In this document: positions 1-9,756 of the stretch, one piece after another
How the letters are laid out: each line of letters begins with the position of its first letter
Position numbering within the stretch: position 1 is the stretch's first letter
DNA from: Bog-473 sp963737745
GTDB lineage: Bacteria; Actinomycetota; Acidimicrobiia; Acidimicrobiales; RAAP-2
Reading direction: 5' to 3'
Assembly: GCA_963737745.1 (NCBI GenBank)
Contig: CAVTTR010000007.1
Coordinates: 434,001-498,000 of the forward strand
DNA length: 64,000 bases
The notes under the pieces: model-generated
What the model was told of the DNA's origin: nothing
The model's input: the letters and a program-made list of their open reading frames with translations, nothing else
Databases searched by the model: none
Translations under genes and position numbers: made by a program

Positions 1-3000
1 CCTCGGCTATCCCTCGGCGTCGGCCGTCGGCGTCGGCGTCGGCCTTGCGTAGCCAGGCGCGGGCGTCGATGCCACCTTCGTCCGTCTCGAGCTCGAGGGC
101 CGTTCCCTCGCCCTGGCCCGGACCCTGGCTGATCGAGAGCGCCAGCACCTCGCGCCCGATGTAGTCGAAATACCCTTCAATGACGTTCAGGCCGTCGAGC
201 TGCAAATGAATCCGGTCGGACACGTCCAAACCGCTGTTCTTGCGCAGGTCCTGCAAGAGTCGCACCACCTCGCGAGCAAGACCGCGGTGGCGCAACGAGT
301 CATTGAGTTTGAGATCGAGTGCCACCACCTCACCCCCCTCGCGCGACACGGCGAAGCCCTGTTGGCCGCGTACGCGCAGCTGGACGTCCTCGGGGCTGAG
401 CTCTACCGGTCCCCCGGGGAGTGCCAGCGCGATGGACTGCCCCGCTTCGAGTGCCGCAGCCGCCACTGCTCCGTCGATCTTGGCCAAAGCAGGCTTGAGA
501 TCCTTCACCTGTTCGCCCAGCCGGGGGCCGAGCGTGCGGAAGTTCGGGACCAGCTCGAACTCGAGAACTTCACTCAGTTCGTCCGCCACGTCGATTTCGT
601 CGACGTTAAGCTCTTCGGCCACCATGTCGTAGAGGATGGCGGGCGCATCCGACGGAAGAAACACCAGGGCGCGTGCCAACGGTTGGCGCACCTTGACTCC
701 AGCTTCGCTCCGCGCCGCCCGGCCCAGGGAGGTCAATCGGCGGGCCAGCTCCATCTGCGCCTCGAGGTCGCGATCGATCAAAGATTCTTGCGGCTCTGGC
801 CAGTCGGCCAGATGCACCGACTCGGTCTCGTCGACCCCGGTGAGGGCGCGCCACATGGAATCGGCCACGAACGGACAAAACGGAGCCAGCAACAGCGAGA
901 GAGTGGTCAGGACTTCGTGCAGGGTGGCCTGCGCGGCCAATGTGTCCCCGGCTGGAGCATCGGGATCCGTGCGCCAGAAACGACGTCGGCTGCGGCGCAC
1001 GTACCAATTGCTGAGATCATCCACCAAACCGGCCAGCGCGGTGGCGGCGTCAAGCGGCTCGTATCCATCGAGGGCCGTGGTCACGGTCTCCCGGGTGCTG
1101 GCGAGCACGCGAGAGGATCCAACGGTCGAGCGCGCCCCGCAGCGATGGCCGCTCTATGTGGGGATCCGCCGGGTCGAAGCCGTTCAGCGAGGCATAGGTC
1201 GTAAAGAAGCTGAAGGTGTTCCACAGCTTCAGCAGCATGTCGCGGAGCGCCGTATCGATGGCCGAGAGGCTGGCACGCGTGGGCGTCCATGGGGAGCCCT
1301 GGCTGAACATCCACCAGCGGAGCGCGTCGGCGCCCCTCGTGTCGAGGATGGTCCAGGGGTCGATGATATTGCCCAGCGATTTGGACATTTTGCGGCCGTC
1401 GGCATCGATGATGTGGCCCAGGCACACGACGTGCTTGTAGGGGGCGTCGCCGAACACCAGCGTGTTGATGGCCAAGAGGGAATAGAACCAACCCCGTGTC
1501 TGGTCGATGGCTTCGGAGATGAAGTCCGCCGGGAAGGCAAACGCCTCCTTCGACCCCGGTGTATGCGGATAGCCGACCTGCGCCGCGGGCATGGAACCCG
1601 AGTCGAACCAGGCGTCGATGACCGGCGTCACCCGACGCGCAACGGCGTCCTCCCCGCCCTCGTGCGCCTCCCTGCATGCGGGGCAATCGAACACGACGTC
1701 GTCAATGACTGGCCGGTGTGGATCGATTCCGGTGACGTCGCGCCCGCAGAGCTCGGAGAGCTCGGCCAACGAGCTGATGCAGTGCAAGTGCCCACGCCCA
1801 CAGCGCCAAATGGGCAGCGGCGTGCCCCAGTAGCGATCGCGTGAGAGCGCCCAGTCGACATTGTTGGACAGCCACTCTCCAAACCGGCCGTCGCGGATGT
1901 GCGCCGGATGCCAATCGATGTTGGCGTTCTCGGCCAGCATCTGATCCTTGCGGGTCGAGGTGGCGATGTACCAACTCGGCTTGCCCCAATAGATGAGTGG
2001 GGTGCGGCAACGCCAGCAGTGCGGGTAACTGTGCACGTACGGGTAGCGGCGTAACAATAACCCCGCCTCTTCGAGGTGGTCGTTGATCACGGTGTTGCTG
2101 GCCCGCACGCTCTGGCCGGCCAACCACGGGATCTCCTCGGTGAACCGTCCGTCGGGTCCGACCGGGTTGAGAGAGGGCAGTCCGTTGTCGCGTCCGATCT
2201 GGCGGTCGACCTCACCGAAGGCCGGGGCAAGATGCACCAGTCCGGTGCCCTCCTCGGTGGTGACATAGTCCGCTGGCACCACGCGCCAGCCGTCGGCCTG
2301 GCTGGGCGCCGGCAGGTCGTCGAACGGGCGGGCGTAGCGCAAGCCGACCAGTTCGGTCCCGCCGAGACGTCGGCTGATGCGGGTCGACGCGCCCTCCCCA
2401 AGCACGGCATCGACCAGGTCCTCGGCCATGATCAGCCCGTCAACGACGGCGTAGGTGAGGCCGGGGTTCACGGCAACGCCCGTATTCGAAAGCAGCGTCC
2501 AGGGTGTCGTGGTCCAGATCGCCAGGGCCGCGGCGTCTCCAAGCACCGCCTCATCGGGATCGACAAGCGGGAAGCGTACGTACGCCGACTCGTCCTCCTC
2601 GTCGGTGTAGACACCGGGCTGACCCAATTCGTGGCTCGAGAGGGCGGTACCGCAACGGGGACAGTACGGGACGACCTTGAGGTCCTCGTAGAGCAAGCCC
2701 TGATCGAAGATCTGGCGCAGGTGCCACCAAACGGACTCGATGTAGGACCGGCTGAGAGTCCAGTAGGCCGCATCCGTATCGAGCCAATAACCGATTCTCG
2801 TGGTCAGTCGGGTGAACTCATCGACATAGGAATAGACGGACTCACGGCACAGACGGACAAACTCGGCGATCCCGACCTCATCCTCGATCTGCTTCTTGCC
2901 GGTGATACCGAGCTTCTTCTCCACTTCGACCTCGACCGGGAGCCCGTGGGTGTCCCAGCCGGCCCGCCGGGCCACGTACGAACCGCGCATGGTATGGAAG

Positions 3001-3209
3001 CGGCAGAAGAGATCCTTGTAGACGCGAGCCCACACGTGGTGGAGGCCCGGCATGCCGTTCGCGGTGGGTGGACCTTCGTAAAAAACCCATTTGGGGGCGC
3101 CTTCACGCTGCTCGACAGACCGTTCGAAGACGCGCTGAGCGGCCCAGCGGGCCAGCTCGGCCTGCTCAAGGGCAACGAAGTCAGTATCGGGGGGGACAGG
3201 TGTGAACAC
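1..3209 (-). CDS. ileS: Isoleucyl-tRNA synthetase, 3' end outside window, one internal frameshift
   Basis: Charges tRNA-Ile in the cytoplasm. The N-terminal 700 residues carry the class I signatures: a HIGH-type site in the form GPPTANGMPGLHH, and GRKMSKSLGN. Editing-domain sequence lies between them, with a CPxCG pair and a later CWRCRTPLIYW segment. The frame breaks near 1104-1110. From there to position 1 another frame continues with a normal anticodon-binding region (WYVRRSRRRFW, PFVADSMWRAL) and a C-terminal DUF5915-like tail. I therefore annotate one gene with an indel (one extra base or two missing). The start is taken as GTG at 3209 (VFTPVPPDTDF), the usual IleRS beginning. An in-frame start at 3257 would add 16 atypical residues. 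The GxHH form of the HIGH motif is typical of the eukaryote-like IleRS type. The indel is probably a sequence error, since the gene should be essential. Confidence 0.93.
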
Positions 3210-3269
3210 GCACGCTCGATGGTCGTCGCCAGGGTACGGGCACCCGGGGCGTTGCAAGACTAATGGTCC

Positions 3270-3944
3270 CTACGAGCCCACCCTCGCCGAAAGCAGGTCA
3301 AAGCGCTCGTCATCCATCTCGAGGAGCGAGCCCAATACGAGATCGGCCAGCCCAAAAGCCGGATGGTGCTCCTCACCCTGTTCGGGCACGGCGATGCACA
3401 CCATCGAAGCCGCCTTGGCGGCCACTACGCCGGCCGGCGCATCCTCCCAGACGAGGCAGCGCCCGGGTGCTGCGCCGAGTTTTGCTGCCGCCGTGAGAAA
3501 GACGGCGGGATGCGGCTTCCCCCACTCTTCGTCCTCGGCCGAGTGGACGAGCTCGAAGTGCTGACGCAGGCCAAAGTGCGCCAACGCGGTGTCGATGAGG
3601 CGGTATTGCGAGGACGACGCCACGGCCACGGGCAGATTGCGGTCGGCGCACAATGCAATGGCGTGCGCGGCCCCCGGCTTCAGTTCGCCCTTGGCCAACA
3701 TGAGAGCTATGACCCGGTCAACGATGGCGACAGCCACATCGGCCGGTGTCGGGCCTGTCCATGGATAACGGGCGTGCCAATACTCGGTCACCTCATCGAC
3801 GAACATTCCCTTGGTGCTGCGGCACCCGTCGCCGGACAACGGCACGCCCAGATCGCCCAGGATCTCTATTTCGGCTTCGTGCCACAAAATCTCCGAGTCG
3901 AGGAGCAGCCCGTCCATGTCGAAGATGGACGCGGCGAAACCCAT
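3270..3944 (-). CDS. HAD-superfamily sugar-phosphate phosphatase (HxpB/beta-phosphoglucomutase-like)
   Basis: Predicted cytoplasmic phosphatase of the HAD subfamily IA, closest in pattern to E. coli hexitol phosphatase B/2-deoxyglucose-6-phosphatase. Motif I is FDMDGLLLDSE (nucleophile and acid/base Asp). Motif II is VASSS, motif III is the Lys in GKPHP, and motif IV is WEDAPAGVVAAKAA. A helical cap follows motif I (LWHEAEIEI). The length of about 224 residues is normal. I chose ATG at 3944. A TTG at 3968 would overlap the stop of the upstream peroxidase gene and is an alternative. It sits between gpx and ileS on the same strand, so co-transcription is likely. The substrate cannot be told from sequence. 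Confidence 0.85.
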   Translation of the reverse strand: MGFAASIFDMDGLLLDSEILWHEAEIEILGDLGVPLSGDGCRSTKGMFVDEVTEYWHARYPWTGPTPADVAVAIVDRVIALMLAKGELKPGAAHAIALCADRNLPVAVASSSQYRLIDTALAHFGLRQHFELVHSAEDEEWGKPHPAVFLTAAAKLGAAPGRCLVWEDAPAGVVAAKAASMVCIAVPEQGEEHHPAFGLADLVLGSLLEMDDERFDLLSARVGS

Positions 3945-3964
3945 AGCGCCAGGCGAGGATGCGG

Positions 3965-4453
3965 TCAAGCGGCCAACGCAGCCTCGATGGCGTCCACGAT
4001 GGCGGGATCCTCCGGCTCCACCTGGGGCCGGAAACGCGCGATGACCTCGCCGGTGCCCGAGACGAGGAACTTCTCGAAGTTCCAGGTGATGTCGCCCGCA
4101 GTGCCGTCGGCATCGGGTGCCGCCGTCAACTCCTCATAAATGGGATGACGGTCGTCCCCGTTCACGTCGATCTTCTCGAAGAGCGGGAAGCTCACCCCAT
4201 ACGTGGTGGAGCAGAACTGCTGGATCTCCTCTGGTGTTCCCGGCTCCTGTCCCATGAACTGGTTGCTCGGGAAGCCAACAACGGAGAATCCACGGTCGGC
4301 GTAGGTCTTCTGCAGGCGCTCCAATCCCTCGTATTGCGGAGTCAGGCCGCACTTGGATGCCACGTTGACGACGAGGAGCGTCTTCCCGGCATACTCGCCG
4401 AGCGACGACTCCTCACCGTGCAGTGTGTGGACGGGGATGTCGTAAAGAGCCAT
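3965..4453 (-). CDS. Glutathione peroxidase-family thiol peroxidase
   Basis: A 162-residue GPx-fold peroxidase that reduces hydroperoxides. The peroxidatic Cys35 lies in SKCGLTPQ, Gln in FPSNQF (about 65) and Trp/Asn in WNFEKFL. There is no selenocysteine. The middle Cys of the usual FPCNQF block is Ser63, while the Cys81 of QQFCSTTYG, the resolving position of thioredoxin-dependent GPx enzymes, is kept. Because actinobacteria generally lack glutathione, thioredoxin is the likely reductant (inference). ATG at 4453 gives the standard MALYDIPV start. It is divergent from the quinone oxidoreductase across an 84-nt gap, a plausible oxidative-stress pair. Confidence 0.92.
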   Translation of the reverse strand: MALYDIPVHTLHGEESSLGEYAGKTLLVVNVASKCGLTPQYEGLERLQKTYADRGFSVVGFPSNQFMGQEPGTPEEIQQFCSTTYGVSFPLFEKIDVNGDDRHPIYEELTAAPDADGTAGDITWNFEKFLVSGTGEVIARFRPQVEPEDPAIVDAIEAALAA

Positions 4454-4537
4454 GCCGCTGAGGATACCGGGCACAGCATGCTCACGCCCCCGGGCAAGGC
4501 CCAAAACCACGTCGAGCGTGTCATTAGGGTGAAGAGC

Positions 4538-5478
4538 ATGTACGCCGTGGTCATCCGAGACAGCCAGCTGCATTGGGAAGAACGCGAGACCCCCGTACCC
4601 GGGGACACTGAACTCCTGGTGGCAGTGCACGCAGCGGGACTCAACGGCGCCGACATCATGCAACGGCGCGGGAACTATCCCGCTCCGCCGGGGACACCGG
4701 CCGATATCCCCGGGATGGAGCTGGCCGGCGAGGTCATCGCGGTGGGATCGCAGGTGCGGCAACACGTTGTGGGCGACCGCGTCATGGGACTGGTCGGTGG
4801 CGGCGCCCAGGCAACGATGGCCGTGATCGACGAGTCACATGCTCTGGCCGTCCCCGACGCCCTCTCCTGGGCCGAGGCCGGGGGCTTTCCCGAAGTGTTC
4901 TCCACCGCCTTCGATGCCATGTTCACGCACGCCGGTCTCGCCATGGGCGAGCGAGTCCTCATATCGGGCGCGGCCGGAGGTGTAGGAACCGCCGCCGTGC
5001 AGCTTGCGGCGGCGGCGGGGGCCTCGGTGGTGGCGACGGTGCGTGATGCCACTCGGCACGGCGAGGTCGCGCTCCTCGGCGCCGGCACCGTGATCGACCC
5101 GGCCGACGTGGCCGCCCACGGCCCCTACGACGTGGTGCTCGAACTGGTTGGTGCGGCCAGTCTGCCCCCATCCTCCCGCACCTGGCCATCGGTGCCCGTG
5201 TCATGGTGATCGGGGTGGGCTCAGGGGCGAAAATAGAGCTCAACCTGTTGCAGCTCATGGGGACCCGGGCTCGTATCGGCGGGGCCACCTTGCGGGGTCG
5301 CACCCGACGCGAGAAGGCCAACGTGGCGACGGCGGTGGCCAAACATGTCCTCCCGCTCCTCGTCTCGGGACGCATCCGCGTGCCCGTGTGTGACACGTTC
5401 CCCATGTCCGAGGCCAACGCCGCCTATGAGCGCTTCACGGCCGGGAGCAAGTTGGGCAAGGTCGTCCTGGTCGCGTGA
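4538..5478 (+). CDS. Zinc-independent quinone oxidoreductase (PIG3-like MDR), frameshifted
   Basis: NAD(P)H-dependent quinone reductase of the medium-chain dehydrogenase/reductase superfamily. The N-terminal GroES-like part (LNGADIMQRRGNYP, PGMELAGEV) and the Rossmann motif SGAAGGVGTAAVQLA are clear. No zinc-ligand cysteines are present. The frame opened at ATG 4538 breaks at a run of five C (5165-5169). Adding one C joins it to the frame ending at 5478 (LPHLAIGARVMVIG then AAYERFTAGSKLGKVVLV), giving about 313 residues, the family length. This looks like a homopolymer base-call error rather than decay. It is divergent from gpx. Confidence 0.88.
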
Positions 5479-5509
5479 AGGCGAATAACCGACACGATCG
5501 CATGGCCCC

Positions 5510-6139
5510 GTGATCACCGACGGAGAACCGGAGCCGGCAACCATCACACAAGGAAGCGAGCAACCCGCGCCCCCGACCCGACTACGCCGGGTGTTGCTCC
5601 AGGCCTCTGTCATTGTCGTACTGGCCGTCGTCATCGCCATCGTCTTGCGCACGTTCGTCGTCGGGACGTACCTCATCCCTACGGGCTCAATGGAGCCGAC
5701 TCTGATGATCAACGACCGGATCATGGTCGACAAGCTGAGTTATCACCTGCATGGCGTCCACCGGAGCGACATCGTCGTCTTCTCGAAGCCTCCGGCGGAG
5801 AACTGCGGTGGCGGGCCGGTGGTCGACCTGGTCAAACGGGTCATAGGCTTACCGGGCGAGACGATCTCACTTGCGTACGGGGAGGTGCGCATCAATGGAA
5901 AGCCGCTGCGCGAACCCTGGCTCCCTGCCGGAGCGACGCCGCCGACCACACCCGGACCGTCGAACGAGCCCTATGCGCTGCACCATCCCTACAAAATCCC
6001 CGCGCACCATGTCTACGTCATGGGCGACAATCGCACCCTCTCTTGCGACAGCAGGTACTGGGGACCCATTCTCGAATCGACCATCGTGGGCAAGGTCGAT
6101 CTCCGCTTCTGGCCCCTGTCCCGGGCCCATTTCTTTTAG
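5510..6139 (+). CDS. lepB: Signal peptidase I
   Basis: Membrane serine protease that removes Sec and Tat signal peptides. One N-terminal transmembrane helix (about residues 28-47) is followed by the catalytic Ser60 in IPTGSMEPTL and the general-base Lys109 in DLVKRVIGLPGE. The C-terminal box MGDNRTLSCDSRYWG is conserved. At 209 residues it is a typical actinobacterial type with a single membrane anchor and a short Pro-rich cytoplasmic N-terminus. The start is GTG at 5510. It follows the quinone oxidoreductase by 31 nt and precedes the DUF2332 gene by 6 nt, so a short operon is likely. Confidence 0.95.
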   Translation: MITDGEPEPATITQGSEQPAPPTRLRRVLLQASVIVVLAVVIAIVLRTFVVGTYLIPTGSMEPTLMINDRIMVDKLSYHLHGVHRSDIVVFSKPPAENCGGGPVVDLVKRVIGLPGETISLAYGEVRINGKPLREPWLPAGATPPTTPGPSNEPYALHHPYKIPAHHVYVMGDNRTLSCDSRYWGPILESTIVGKVDLRFWPLSRAHFF

Positions 6140-6145
6140 GCATTT

Positions 6146-7210
6146 ATGGGCAATCCCACCGCGGAGTTCGCCACCATGTGGGAGTGGTTCGCATCCCATT
6201 GTCCGACCTCGCCGCTCTACGGGCGCATCTCGCTTGCGGTGGCGGGCGATCCCGAGGTGCTCGATCTGGTGCGCTCCGCTCCTCCTTCGGCCCATCTTCC
6301 TCCGGCGCTTCTCGCCGCCGTCCACTACCTGATTCTGGAGGGGACCGATCACCCCTTGGCCGATGTCTATGCCGGGCGCACGCAAGCCGATCCCGGGCCG
6401 CTCTTCCTCGATTTCTTCCGGTCGCGACAAGGTGACGTCATGGCCCTGCTCGCCGCTCGCCGCATACAGACCAATGAATGTGGGCGAAGTGCGGTGATCG
6501 GTCCCGGTCTGACGTGGGTGGCGTCGCAGCTCAACGGCCCGTACTGTCTCGTCGATGTCGGCGCCAGCGCCGGCTTGAACTTGCTGTGCGATCACTATCG
6601 CCTGGACTACGGGCGGTACGGATCAACGGGACCGGTTGACGCCGCCGTACGGATCTCCTGCCAAGTCGTGGGCGGCAAGCCACCGATTGCGGAACGGCTG
6701 CCACCTTTGGCGTCCCGAATCGGCATCGATCGTTCGCCGATCGACCTCGGCAATCCCGAGGACGCTCGCTGGCTCCTCGCCTGCGTCTGGCCAGACACCA
6801 ACCGCCTGGAACGCACCGCTGCGGCCATCAGATTGGCGCAATCGAGTCCGCCCGAAGTGGTGCAGGGCGATGCGACAACTGCGCTTGTCGGCGTGCTCAA
6901 TGGGCTTCCGATGCACACCACGGCCATCGTCATGACCACGTGGGCCTTCGCCTACCTCAGTGTCGAAGAGCGCGAAACGTTCATACGCCTATTGGACGAG
7001 GCGTCGCATCGCCGACCTATTGCGTGGCTGAGCGCAGAGGGGGCGGGAACCGTCGACGCGTTTGCAGCGGAGACGATCGCACACAACGACATTGAGGTGC
7101 CCGACGTGCTCGGCGCCATGATCTTCGAAGACGGACGCCGCCGGGCGCAGTTGCTCGCATTCACCCAAGAGCACGGTGCACGAATCAGCTGGCGGTCGAA
7201 CGAAGCCTAA
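6146..7210 (+). CDS. DUF2332 domain-containing protein
   Basis: A 354-residue cytoplasmic protein of the DUF2332 (COG4427) family, whose function is not established. The segment LVDVGASAGLNLLCDHY resembles the glycine-rich motif I of class I SAM methyltransferases, and TTAIVMTTWAFAYLS could be the beta-4 region. A methyltransferase-like fold is therefore plausible but unproven. ATG at 6146 follows lepB by 6 nt. Length and ends look complete. Confidence 0.8.
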   Translation: MGNPTAEFATMWEWFASHCPTSPLYGRISLAVAGDPEVLDLVRSAPPSAHLPPALLAAVHYLILEGTDHPLADVYAGRTQADPGPLFLDFFRSRQGDVMALLAARRIQTNECGRSAVIGPGLTWVASQLNGPYCLVDVGASAGLNLLCDHYRLDYGRYGSTGPVDAAVRISCQVVGGKPPIAERLPPLASRIGIDRSPIDLGNPEDARWLLACVWPDTNRLERTAAAIRLAQSSPPEVVQGDATTALVGVLNGLPMHTTAIVMTTWAFAYLSVEERETFIRLLDEASHRRPIAWLSAEGAGTVDAFAAETIAHNDIEVPDVLGAMIFEDGRRRAQLLAFTQEHGARISWRSNEA

Positions 7211-7212
7211 AA

Positions 7213-7232
7213 CGACGAATCCCGATTCGTCG
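7213..7232. terminator. Hairpin between convergent genes
   Basis: CGACGAATC and GATTCGTCG are perfect inverted arms separated by only two bases, so the realistic stem is about 8 bp with a 4-base loop. It lies 3 nt after the DUF2332 stop and upstream of the convergent amidohydrolase 3' end. No T-run follows. I read it as a probable transcription terminator or mRNA 3'-end structure. The rest of this 148-nt gap shows nothing else. Confidence 0.5.
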
Positions 7233-7358
7233 ACACGGGTCAACGAGTCGTCGACGTCAGCGTCGGTTGGAGATACGACGGGCCAGCCAGAGCTTGAAGC
7301 GCTCCCATCGCGAATTCGGTGTTGTCATCTCACCAAACGTACATCGATGAGCCTGCGC

Positions 7359-8507
7359 CTACAGCTGATAGAACCGCCGGGCCGAACCCCCCACTATCTC
7401 CGCCTGGGATTCGGAAGGAAGACCTGCCACCGCTTCCTCCAGCTCTTTGACCACACCGGGGATCTTGGCGTCGGGGTGAGGGTAGTCGGAGGCCCACAGG
7501 ATCTTGTCGGCGCCAAGGTGCTCGGCGGTAAAGGCGAGCGCCACCTCGTCGGGATCGAAGCTGATGACGCACTGACGGGCGAACAGCTCGCTTGGAAGCG
7601 TCCGCTGGACATCGCTCCCGAAGATCTTGAACTGATGGTCGAACCGCTCGAGCATGGGAACGATCCATCCGCCTGTGCCCTCTAGGAAAGCGACGTTCAG
7701 CTCCGGGTGGCGCTCGCAGATACCTCCGAGGACAAAGAGGCCTACCGCCATCTGGAGGTCGAACGCGTTCGTGAGACCCTGCTGGAGCGCCAGACCCGCA
7801 GCCGGACCCGTGCCGCCCTCCGAGAGGCCGAGGAGACTGCACGCGTTGGGCATGTCACCGTGGGGGGACGGATGGATGCCGATCGGGCATCCGAGCTCGG
7901 AAGCCGCCCGCCAGAATGGGTCGTAGTCGGGGTGGTTCAGCTTCTCCGTGCCACGGTAGGCGGCCGGCCGGAGCATGATGGCTTTGAAGCCGAGATCTTC
8001 GATACAACGGCGCATTTCGGCAATGGCTGCGTCACTGTCCTGGAGCGGGACCACTCCAACCCCGTAGAGGCGCGTCGGGGCCGCCGAGCAGTAGTCACGA
8101 AGCCAGTTGTTGTAGGCGCGGCACGCCGCCCCGAAGAGAGCGGTGTCCTCCACCCAGGTCAGCATGGACGTCGGATAGAGCACCGCCACGTCGATACCTT
8201 CGTCACTCATGTCCAACAGCCGCGCGTGCGGGTCAAAGCCGCCCGGACGGCTCATTTTGGAGCGCGACTCCTCGTCCCACGTCTCCCCGCCGACGTTCTC
8301 GGCCCAGTTCTCGCCTTCGCTCGGCCTTCGGTCACGGGCCAAGGCGCTCGGGTACGCCCGCATCATGCCGAGGGCCTGGACTCCGCCCCCGGGCCGATCC
8401 AACTGTTCCCGGTATGCCGGCTCCGAATAGTCCTTCCACACCGTGTCGGGCTCGACGACATGACCGTCGGAGTCGATCACCTCGAATGCGGTACCACGTG
8501 ATGCCAT
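7359..8507 (-). CDS. Amidohydrolase family 2 metal-dependent hydrolase
   Basis: A 382-residue TIM-barrel hydrolase of the amidohydrolase-2 (ACMSD-like) family. Visible metal-site and barrel features are the N-terminal IDSDGHVVEP, the GIHPSPHGD strand, FLEGTGGW and the late ASDYPHPD aspartate. The first motif reads DSDGHV where the family usually has DxHxH, so the metal site is partly degenerate at that strand. ATG at 8507 has a strong ribosome site (AAGGGGG, 5-6 nt upstream), which argues against the longer open frame extending to 9035. It is divergent from the small SnoaL-like gene. Related enzymes decarboxylate or hydrolyse aromatic and cyclic acids; the substrate here is unknown. Confidence 0.85.
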   Translation of the reverse strand: MASRGTAFEVIDSDGHVVEPDTVWKDYSEPAYREQLDRPGGGVQALGMMRAYPSALARDRRPSEGENWAENVGGETWDEESRSKMSRPGGFDPHARLLDMSDEGIDVAVLYPTSMLTWVEDTALFGAACRAYNNWLRDYCSAAPTRLYGVGVVPLQDSDAAIAEMRRCIEDLGFKAIMLRPAAYRGTEKLNHPDYDPFWRAASELGCPIGIHPSPHGDMPNACSLLGLSEGGTGPAAGLALQQGLTNAFDLQMAVGLFVLGGICERHPELNVAFLEGTGGWIVPMLERFDHQFKIFGSDVQRTLPSELFARQCVISFDPDEVALAFTAEHLGADKILWASDYPHPDAKIPGVVKELEEAVAGLPSESQAEIVGGSARRFYQL

Positions 8508-8600
8508 GGTTCCCCCTTCGCCGTTTTTCGCCACCATAGAACGTTGAGGCTCCATCGTGGCGGGTCGCTGTATTCTTTGGTCCTCACGAGGAGAGCTCCG

Positions 8601-8639
8601 ATGGCGACGCACGAGGAGTACGAACAGGACCGCTGTTAG
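8601..8639 (+). other. Possible 12-codon leader ORF with ribosome site
   Basis: Between the amidohydrolase start and the SnoaL-like gene lies a GAGGAG ribosome site. It is followed by ATG at 8601 and a 12-residue frame (MATHEEYEQDRC) ending in TAG. A TATTCT hexamer at 8571-8576 could serve as a -10 element. It could be an upstream leader peptide or chance; I cannot distinguish these. Confidence 0.2.
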
Positions 8640-8684
8640 CCCAACGTGAAGGATCCAAAGGAAAGCCGCGTCGCGGGAGGGCTC

Positions 8685-9143
8685 ATGGTGCAAACGGACG
8701 CCGAAAGCGAAATCCGGTCCCGGCTGGAGCGACATTGGGCGGCATCTGAACGTGGAGATATCGACGCGGAGGACGCGATCTACGCCGCTGATGTAATCCT
8801 GGATTACCCACAGTCCGGAGAACGGTTCGGAGGGCGGTCGAAGATCCGGGCGCAACGCGGTGGGCATCCTGCCGTACGCCACTTCACCGTCCTGCGAATC
8901 TCCGGCGGTGGCGACTTTTGGGTCAGCGAGTGCGTGATCACCTATGACGGCGTGCCCACCTATTCGGTAAGCCTCATGGAGTTCTCGGACGGACTCGTGA
9001 CGCACGAAACGCAGTACTTCGCCGACCCCTTCCACGCGCCCTCATCCCGGGCTGCGTTGGCGGAGCCGATCCCGGGGCGAGGTTCGACCCAGAATCCGGA
9101 CGAGAGCAGGGCTCGTCGCTTGGACCCACCGGCAGCCGAGTGA
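8685..9143 (+). CDS. SnoaL-like (NTF2-fold) protein
   Basis: About 152 residues with the small alpha+beta barrel pattern of the SnoaL/NTF2-like superfamily. The N-terminal helix (ESEIRSRLERHWAASERGD) precedes YAADVILDYPQSGERFGG, then beta strands ending in VTHETQYFADPFHAPSSR. ATG at 8685 has GGGAGG 6-8 nt upstream and is preferred over the in-frame ATG at 8646. It ends with zero spacing against the convergent SRPBCC gene. Members range from small isomerases and hydrolases to binding proteins, so no reaction can be assigned. Confidence 0.75.
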   Translation: MVQTDAESEIRSRLERHWAASERGDIDAEDAIYAADVILDYPQSGERFGGRSKIRAQRGGHPAVRHFTVLRISGGGDFWVSECVITYDGVPTYSVSLMEFSDGLVTHETQYFADPFHAPSSRAALAEPIPGRGSTQNPDESRARRLDPPAAE

Positions 9144-9620
9144 TCACACGCCCTTTCGGACCGTTCGCTCCAAAATACCCAGTGTCGCCCGGAGGGCCGA
9201 CTCGGGCACGATCGGGAAACGTGCCTTGGCCTCCTCACCCACCTTCGACCAGTCGTAGTAGGACGTCACATCGGTGACCCCCTCTGCGCCAGGTTCCAGA
9301 CGGTAGCCATAGAAGTGTTTCACCGGAATATCCGGCCCCAGATCCCATGCAATCTCTCTGTCACGCTCGAAGACGATGATGTGCACGGTCACGTCGTACC
9401 GGCCAAGCGGGATGTCATTGAGAGCTTCGCGGTCCATATGGATAACGAAGGTGTCACCCACCTTCTCCGCTGGTTCGCCGCTGAAGTCCTGCAGCATCCC
9501 GGAGGCGTCAATAGCCACGTGTCCCGCCGGACTGCGCAGGATGTCGAAAATAGCGGAAGCGGGCGCCGGAATAGGTCGGGTCACCTCAATGCGGTCGGTC
9601 AGATGGACGGTGTCGGGCAT
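9144..9620 (-). CDS. SRPBCC/START-like ligand-binding protein
   Basis: A 158-residue member of the START/Bet v1-like (polyketide cyclase/AHSA1) superfamily. Features are an N-terminal strand with RIEVTRPIPAPASAIFDIL, the mid-strand VGDTFVIHMDRE, and YYDWSKVGEEAKARFP near the C-terminal helix. GAGGAG sits 8 nt before ATG 9620. Its stop abuts the stop of the SnoaL-like gene. Likely binds a hydrophobic ligand; the ligand is not predictable. Confidence 0.8.
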   Translation of the reverse strand: MPDTVHLTDRIEVTRPIPAPASAIFDILRSPAGHVAIDASGMLQDFSGEPAEKVGDTFVIHMDREALNDIPLGRYDVTVHIIVFERDREIAWDLGPDIPVKHFYGYRLEPGAEGVTDVTSYYDWSKVGEEAKARFPIVPESALRATLGILERTVRKGV

Positions 9621-9756
9621 GTGTGGCTCCTCATGAACACGAGTGGATACAGCCACCCTCGGGCAATTGCTTCGGCAAGCATCGCGCGTCGGGCTGCTCG
9701 GCAAGGCCAAGACGTCTGACCCTGCCCTCTCTCTCGAAGCCATTAGCTTGGCCCCC

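Noticed and set aside
1..50. GTCGGC hexamer repeat at the window start as a regulatory or mobile feature
   Set aside because: It is coding sequence for an Ala-Asp run near the IleRS C-terminus, in frame with the rest of the gene.
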